Source: Labilibaculum sp.
GTDB lineage: Bacteria; Bacteroidota; Bacteroidia; Bacteroidales; Marinifilaceae
Assembly (NCBI GenBank): GCA_016342745.1
Contig: JAEINT010000012.1
Location: 1 to 64,000, forward strand
Direction: 5' to 3'
DNA: 64,000 bases
The translations under genes were made by a program, and so were the position numbers. Shown piece by piece: positions 39,501 through 48,500 of this stretch (the stretch's first letter is position 1; each line of letters starts with the position of its first letter). The notes beneath the pieces were generated by a model that was given only the letters and a program-made list of their open reading frames with translations, did no database searches and was not told the origin of the DNA.

Positions 39501-42500
39501 TTGGCGTAACTGTTTTTGTTAGATTACAGTTATCTGTTGAACCTAAAGAAATTGCATCAACATTATCAGAAGTAAGCGTGTAATTTCCAGTAGCATCTAG
39601 AGTAATCGTTAATGGACTACATACTGCTGATGGTGCATTATTATCTTCCACTGTTACTGTTGCGTCGCAAGTTGAAGCATTACCATTAATATCAGTAACA
39701 GTAACTTCTATCGTGTTCACACCTACATTCGAACAATCAAAAGTAGTTTGTGCAGCAATTACACTTTGAATACCACAAGCATCTGTAGAACCACCATCTA
39801 ATTGACTTGATAAAATTCTTGCTTGACCAAGAACATCCAATTGAATGGTAATATCTTGACAAATAGCATTTGGTGGTGTTGCATCTTCTAATAATACAAC
39901 AGCAGTATTACATGTTGAAATGTTACCAAAAATATCAGTAACCGTTAATACAACACTATTATTACCAACATCATTACATGAGAAACTATTCGGAGAAACT
40001 TGCATTGAAGCAATTCCGGACGGATCAGAAGATCCACTACCAATAGCATTGATATCGTCCGTATCTAAAGAATAGTTACCAGAAGCATCTAATTGAACTG
40101 TAATATTATTACAAGTAATTGAAGGAGCTTCCTCATCATTAACAGTTACAAGGTATCTACCCGTATTCGTGTTTCCATGAACATCGGTTGCAGTCCAAAC
40201 AATTTCAGTAATTCCTACTGGAATTTGAGCTCCAACAATAGTAGTCGTAAGATCAGTACCCACATCTGGATCAGAACCAATTTTATAAGTAATCTTGGCA
40301 ACATCACAATTATCGGTAACAACTGGATTCCAATTATCTCCTGATGCAACTGTATAATAAGCCTCTCCAGAATCAGTTGTTCTCGTTTGATTGGCCACTG
40401 TTGTTACGATCGGAGCCTCAACATCTGATATGGTAAAAACAGTTGTACATGTAGCACTAATGTTATTACTTGTATCATATAATCTCCAAGTTATCGTAGT
40501 CGTTGGTGTTGCAACAGTACCTACTTGAATTTGCACACCTGCTAAAGTTGTTGTTAAATCAGTTCCTATTTCAGCCCCAGATCCTATTTGATAAGTTAGT
40601 TTTTGCAAGCCATTATTATCAGTAAAACCATAAGGATCAAATTCTGCTCCTGGCACTTCAAATGAGCAAGCGCCAATGTCAGCATTTTTAGCAACTGTTT
40701 CACTTGGACAATTCGTAATTGTAGGATTTTCATTATCCGTCACAATTATTTGAATTGAACAATTAACAGAATTTCCAGCCTCATCTGTCACAGTCCAAAC
40801 AACATCAGTTGTTCCAACTGGAAAATGAGCTTCTTTTAATGTATTACTATTGTTAAAATTATTTGTTACCGTTGCACCACAATTATCTGTGAAACTTGGA
40901 TCGAACTCCGTTCCTGGAGTTAAATAATAAGATTTTGTTGCTGTTGTATTCCTTGAAAATGGAGATCCTGATGGACAATCAATAACAGGATCTTGCGTAT
41001 CGCTCACTGTCACAGTAAATGTGTGAATTAATTGATTTCCAACTCCATCAACAGCAATATAAGTTACTTCAGTATCGCCAACTGGGAATGTAGAACCAGA
41101 AGTTGCATCTGCAGGACTAACGGTTACCGTTACTGCAGGATCGGTCGTTCCATAATCAATAAATACTGGCGGAGTGTAATTTACCACCGCATTACATGAA
41201 TCCAAATCATTTCCAGTGCTTGTAAGTAATGCTGCTGTAAATAACACAGGAGGCTCATTATCAACAACTGTTACATAAAACTGGGCTTCACTTCTATTAC
41301 CACTATCATCTTCGGCATACCAAGTTATGGTATTTTCTCCGATAGCTAATTGACGTCCATCAAGTGAAGCAATATTAAATTCATTAACCAATTTGGTCAC
41401 AATACCACAATTATCAAAGGCAGTTACCTCATCAAATTCGTCTCCCTGAACGGTATAATAATTTTTATTTAAATCTGTACTCTTTACCTGATTTCCAAGA
41501 ACAACAATTATCGGTGCTTCTTTATCTTTAATGGTAAGCGTAAATGTACATGCGGAAGTATTCCCCATTGCATCTGTAACTGTCCAAGTGATATCTGTTT
41601 CTCCAGTTGCACCTGCGCCAGAACCTCTAGGAATTTCGACTCCCGATAATGTATTCACACCAGTTCTTACTTCTAACGTAACTGCATCAGTAAAACTCCA
41701 CTCTACAGAATTTACACTACAATTATCATCAAAACTTACTGGATCAAATTCGTTACCTAGCACTAAATAAGAACAAGTTCCATCATCTGCATCTCTTTCT
41801 TGATCTACAATGCATGCAATTGTTGGGTCTATATCAGTCACAACAACATCAAAAACACATGTTGATATATTATCATTATTATCTGTAGCAGTATAAGTTA
41901 CCGTAGTAGTTCCAACATCAAACAAACTACCAGGAGCATGGGTTGATGCAAAACTCTTCATTCCACTACAATCGTCAGTTGCAATTAAAGCAGGCCAATC
42001 AACTACTGCCTGGCAATTACTTCCAGAAGCTTGAAGTGTGATTGTAGAAGGACAATTTGTAATTACAGGACCTTCATTATCCGTAACCGTTACTTTCTGA
42101 ACATATACTGTTTTGTTACCAGCCTCATCAGAAATTTCCCATCTAACATTAGTTGTTCCAATTAAAAATGGACTTGGAGCATCATTTATAATTACAAGAT
42201 CACCTTGAGCTGAACAATTATCTGTAGCTATTGGATTTATCAATGTGGTTGTCTTGACACATGTCCCTGCATCTACAAATAAATTTAAATCTGCAGGTAA
42301 CGGTAAAATTACTGGTGCTACCTCATCTGTAACAACAACTTGATGGCTGCATGTACTGATGTAGGTATTTCCTCCTATTACTTGAGTTCCAGTCCAAACT
42401 ACTGTAGTTGAACCTTTAGGAAAAACAGCTCCATCCAAAGTTGTATTGCTAGGAGCATAAGGTTGAACTCCCGAATCAGCTGTCTGAATATCATGGATTA

Positions 42501-45500
42501 ATGTACGACCTGCAATAATTGATAAGTTGGTAATTGCAGCATCTATACTTCCACCAGTGTGAGTATAAGTACAAGCATCGCTTGCAGTTGATGCATATAG
42601 TGTGCTTGGACAATCCATTAGTGGATCAAATGAATCAACTATGGTAATATTAACCGTACAATTATCAGTGTTTCCTCCTTGATCGATTGCAGTCCAAATT
42701 ACGGCATGATCTCCAATAGTAAATCTCTCACCATTTAAACTATTCGTATTATCCTTGTTATTACGATATGACGAAAGAGTACAATTATCCGTTACATCTG
42801 GTTTAAATTCGCTTCCTACAGAAGTATAATAATCTACATACAAATTATTAAATTCACGATAATAAGTATCTACTGGACAATCAATAACAGGGGGTGTTTT
42901 ATCCTCAACAGTAACTTTTTGAGTATGATAAACATGATTTCCTCTGGTATCTCTTGCAGTCCAAGAAACATTAGTTGTTCCAATAGCAAAAGTCGTTCCT
43001 GTTGGATTTCTCCAAGATGTAATTGCCGAAGGATCATCACAATTATCGGTAGCTGTTGGTGTACCTAAATCTACATTTGTTGCAGTACAAGAACCTGCAT
43101 CTACCTCAACTGTAACATCAGCAGGCCAACTAACAACTGGCTGTTCGTTGTCATATACTCTTACAGTAAAAGTACAGCACTCATTAGTATCACTCCCATT
43201 CGTAGCTGTCCAACTTACGGTAGTAGTTCCTTTTTTAAGAGCAATACCATTTAAAGAAGTTCCTGTATTATTATCAGTATCCTCAGCTCCAACTCCAGTA
43301 AGAACATAAGTTAATGCCGTTCCGGTAGTAGTTGAAGTAACATCAAATTCAGCACCTTGAACTTCATAAGAACACAATCCTGGATCTGTTACTTTTGTCG
43401 AATTTCCACGACAAGTTACAGACGGTGGATCATTATTATAAATTGTTATTGTACTAGTACATGTTGAAACATTAGGTGTTGGTGTTACATTATCAGTAGC
43501 AGTCCAAATAATTGTATTTGTCCCTTCTGGTATTTGAGCACCAGCTAAGGTACTAAGACCATTAAAATCATTGGTAATTGTATAACCAGAACAATCCCAA
43601 GTATCATAAGGATCAAATTCATGATCAAAAACCGTATAGTATGTTTGACCTTGATCTATTTCTCTGCATAAATCACGACAACTTAAAGAAGGAGCATCAT
43701 CATCTAAAACAGTTACTGTTTGTATTACTGTATTATAATTACCGTGAATATCGCGAATTGTCCATGTTACATTTGTGACACCCTTGTAGTAACTTGATGG
43801 TGCATTATTCCAATAATCATCTACCCCACAATTGTCAGTTCTAGTTGGCGTTCCTAAATTTACACTTGTTGCATAACAACCCGAATTTGTAGAGGTTACT
43901 ATATCTCCGGCATGAGTAAGTACAGGCAATTCATTGTCATAAACAGAAACATAAAAGCTACAATCATTTGTATAAACTGTTCCATCAACTGTTTGTGTCG
44001 CCGTCCAAGTCACAAGCGTTGTTCCATAAGGAAAAACTGCGCCGGATAATGTAGTATTAGAAGCTGCTGGAGCATAGTCATGTGTAAGAGTTGCTCCTGC
44101 ACTAGTTGATGTTGCATCAAACTCAGTACCAACAGCTGTATATTCACATTCTCCTGTATCACTTGATTTCGATTGATCTCCGACACAAGTTATGGAAGGA
44201 TAAAGATCTTCTATTACATTTACAACTACAGTACAAGTCGTCTCATTTCCAGCATTATCGATTGCAGTCCAAACAATATTATGAGTCATAGGACTCAACT
44301 GTTCTCCTGTTAATGTGCTTGTTCCTGTAACATTATTAGTATAGGTTAGGTTACAATTATCAGAAGCAATTGGTTTAAATTCGTCTGCTCCAACCGTGTA
44401 ATAATTTTGTCCATAGTCAACAACTCGAGTATACGGATCAACAGGACAACTAATCACAGGATCAGTATCATCAGTAACTGTTATACTAATTGTCTTGGTA
44501 AGTGAATTTCCATAGTAATCTGATACTGTCCAAACTACATCTGTTGTTCCAACTGGAAATTCTTCGTAGGCTAATGTTTTATAATTATTCCAATCGTTGG
44601 TAATTCCAAAATTATCTGGAGTACAATTGTCGATAATATCTGTAGGATCAAATTCAGCACCAACAACTGTATATACACAAGAATTACTTGCTGTTGATTT
44701 GCTTGCAGTTGCAGGCACATTAAATGATGGAGACGAAATATCATTTACCTTAAACTGATACTGTATAATTGTTACATTACCAGAATTATCTGTTGCTTTC
44801 CAAACTACAACTGTTACACCAACTGGAAATTCAAAGCCATCAAGGCTTGCTGTATTGTTTTGATTATTTACAATACTTGCAATTCCACAATTGTCTGTCA
44901 CACTTACTGGATCGTAATCTGTTCCAACAACTTTATAATGACAAACATCTGCAGGTGCATCTTTTTCTTGATCGACAACAGCTGAAACAACTGGAAATGC
45001 ATTGTCCTCAATTGTAATGGTAAAACTACAAGTTTCTGTATTTCCAGATCCATCAACTACTGTCCAAACAACATCATGATCCCCAACTGCCAGAATCTTA
45101 CCTGCTAAACTAGTAGCTGCTCCACCTGAAATTCCATCCAGAGTATAACTAATATTCAGATCTGCAATATCATCACAATTATCTTCTAATTCAGTTGGAT
45201 CGAATTCCGTTCCTACAATTGTATATTCACATGAATTTGAAGGAATACTTCTTATTTCGTTACCATAGCAAACAAAAGATGGTGCTTGCGCATCGGTAAT
45301 TGAAATGGTAAAAAGAGTTGAAGTAACCGTATTACCATTTATATCAGACAAAGTCCAAACTACAGAATAATCATGAATCTCATCTTTTGGGAATTGAGTA
45401 TTTGCAATGGTATTACTTCCAGTAAATACTTCTACTCCATTTTTTGTAATTACATAAGTAGGTGTTGCATAATCACAATTATCAGAAATTTCGCTCAAAT

Positions 45501-48500
45501 CGAAATCTGTACCAGACACTGTGAAATAACATTGTCCTGGATCTGTCTCATATGAATAAGCATATGAACCTGCAACTAAACCTGTTGGCTGTGTAAATGT
45601 AGGGTCTTGAGTATCTGTAACTTTTACAAATACAGAACAACTTGTTGTATTGACTCCATCGGTCGCTGTCCAAACAATTTCATGATCTCCTGTTGGGATT
45701 TTCTTTCCTTCCAAAGTTGAAGATCCATCAAAATCATTAGTTACCATTAAATTACATTCATCAGTTGCCACTGGATTAAATTCAGTTCCCACAACTGTAT
45801 AAAAGCAGGCTGCATTATCAGCATCTCTTTCAAAAGGTGCAATAAGAGTGCTAACTGGGCAAGTCAATTCTGGAGGTGTTTGATCGGCAACAGTAACATT
45901 AAAAGTCATATAAGTTACTAATCCTGAAGCATCAACCGCACGATATCTAATTTGTGTTGTTCCAACTTGGAAGGTTGAACCGCTAGCTGGGCCTAAAATT
46001 CTACTTAAGTTAACGCCCGGACAATTGTCTGTAGCTTCTGGCTCTGTCCAGGAGACCACTGCATCGCATTCTCCTGCATCCACATTTTGTAAAATATCAC
46101 TAATTTGAGTAATTACAGGTAAATCATCATCTTCAACAGTAACCTGAAAAGTACGTGTACTTGTATTGGCACCATCACTTGCTGTCCAAACAACCGAATT
46201 TGTACCTTTTTGAAACACAACTCCATCAAGGCTTATTGCATTAACAGCAGTTCCGCCGTTTATAGTGTAAGTTTGAGAACTTACCGAGCAATTATCTGTA
46301 ATACTTACATCAAACTCACCACTTTTTGCAGTATAACCACAATCAGTATCTGTTCCTCTATTTTTATTCGTTGTAGCAGAAATAATTGGAGCTTGATTAT
46401 CCAAAACGGTAATCGTAAATCCTAATCCCGAAGCTTCCGAATTATTACTTCCATCAAGTGCTGTCCATGTAATTACATTTGCACCTTTATTAAGTTGTTG
46501 TCCTGCCAATGAACCAGTTCCACTCAAAATAGAAGCTCCGCTCACTGTGTATGACAATACTGTTCCCGAACAATTATCAGATACAATTGGATCAAATTCA
46601 GCACCATTCACTGAATAAAAACAATCTCCCGAATTTGTATTTACTGATTTAGTAACCGTTCCTGAGGTAGGTGAAATTACTGGTTTTACAATATCAACAA
46701 TAGTAACCGTTGCATCACAAGTACTTGTTCTTCCCGCTGCATCTTTTACAGTAAGTGTAACGATGTTCTCTCCTTTATCTGAACAGTTAAAAGAAGTTTG
46801 ACTTAAGGATAAGACTAAATCACCACTAGCAGTGCAATTATCTGAAGATGAATTGTTAATATCACCAACATTTAATGTTGCTAATCCCGAAGCATCAAGC
46901 GGTAAATTAATGTCTTTACAATTAGCTATTGGGTCCTCATTATCAACTACTTTAACCGTAAATGAACAAATATCACTAACATTTCCTGATTGATCTTCTG
47001 CTGTATAAATTACTGTTGTGGTTCCAGAAGGAAAACTAGCTCCTGGTAAATGTGATTTATTCCATGATAATGTACCAGCACAATTGTCTGTGGCTGTTGG
47101 CTCAGTCCAACTAGCAATACCAGTGCACAATCCGTTCGTATTATTAATTACAATATTCGAAGGGCAATCACTTAAAATTGGTTTTTGATCATCTGTAACC
47201 GTAACCGTAAAACTACAAGTAGTACTTACATTTCCTTTTTCATCTGTTGCTGTATAAGTTACTGTTGTTTCTCCTACTGAAAAATCATCACCTGGCTCAT
47301 GCGATTTTGCCCAAACTAAATTAGCAACAGAAGTACAATTATCTGAAGCCGTTGGTTCGGTCCAAGATACATTTGCAGTACATACTCCTTCATCACTAGT
47401 TCTAACAATACCTGAAGGACAGTTGCTTATTAATGGTTTTTCATTATCGTTTACTGTTATTGTAAAACTTTCTACTACATCATTCCCCGCTGCATCCGTT
47501 GCAGTATAGCTTATGGTACTTATTCCAACAGGAAAAACCGAACCACTAACAGATCCGGCTGATTGTACGATATTATCACCTAGGCAATTATCCGAAGATG
47601 TTGGTTCTGTCCAACTTACAATTGCACCACAATCTCCAGCATCATTATCAACAGTAATATTTTCCGGTAAATCTATAATACTAGGATTTTCCACATCGGA
47701 AACGGTAACTGTAAAACTACAATCAGTTGTATTACCCGCTGCATCAGTAACTCGAAATGTATTTGTAGTAATACCTACAGGAAATTCTGCACCAGGTGCC
47801 AAACCTGCGGTTTGTACGGTTGTTGCTCCTGAGCAATTATCGACCCCCACTGGCGCTGTATAATTTACAACTACCCCACAGTTTCCAACACTCGCATCTG
47901 CCGTAATATTAGCTGGGCATGAAATACTTGGCAATTCAGTATCATTAACTGTTACGGTGAAACTTTCGTCATGAGTTCTGCCGGCCGCATCGGTAGCAGT
48001 ATAAGTTACCGTAGTTACTCCAATTGGAAATTCTGTTCCTTTTGCTAATCCAGCAGTTTGTGCAATACTATGACCACTGCAATTATCATCAGATGTTGGT
48101 TCTGTCCATGATACAAGAGCACCACACTCACCGGAATCATTATCCTTTACAATAGGACTTGGTAAGTTAACAATCGTTGGATCTTGCGTATCTACAACAG
48201 TAACTGTGAATGCACAGGTCCCTATTTTTTCACTTTCATCTTCAGCAGAAATCGTTATGACTTGAGAAGAAGCATGTCCTCCACTCAAAACAGTACCGGC
48301 TATTGGAGATTGTGTTAAGCTTATATTTCCAGCAGTACTACAATTATCGGTAGCAACAATGCTGAGTAAATCAATATAATTTGGCAAAACTGCATCACAT
48401 GTGCCTGCCGATATGTTTAGATTCTGATCAGCTGGACAATTCGTAACTGCTGGCTCTTCATTATCAACTATCGTTAAAGTATAAGACCAAGTTGCTGTAT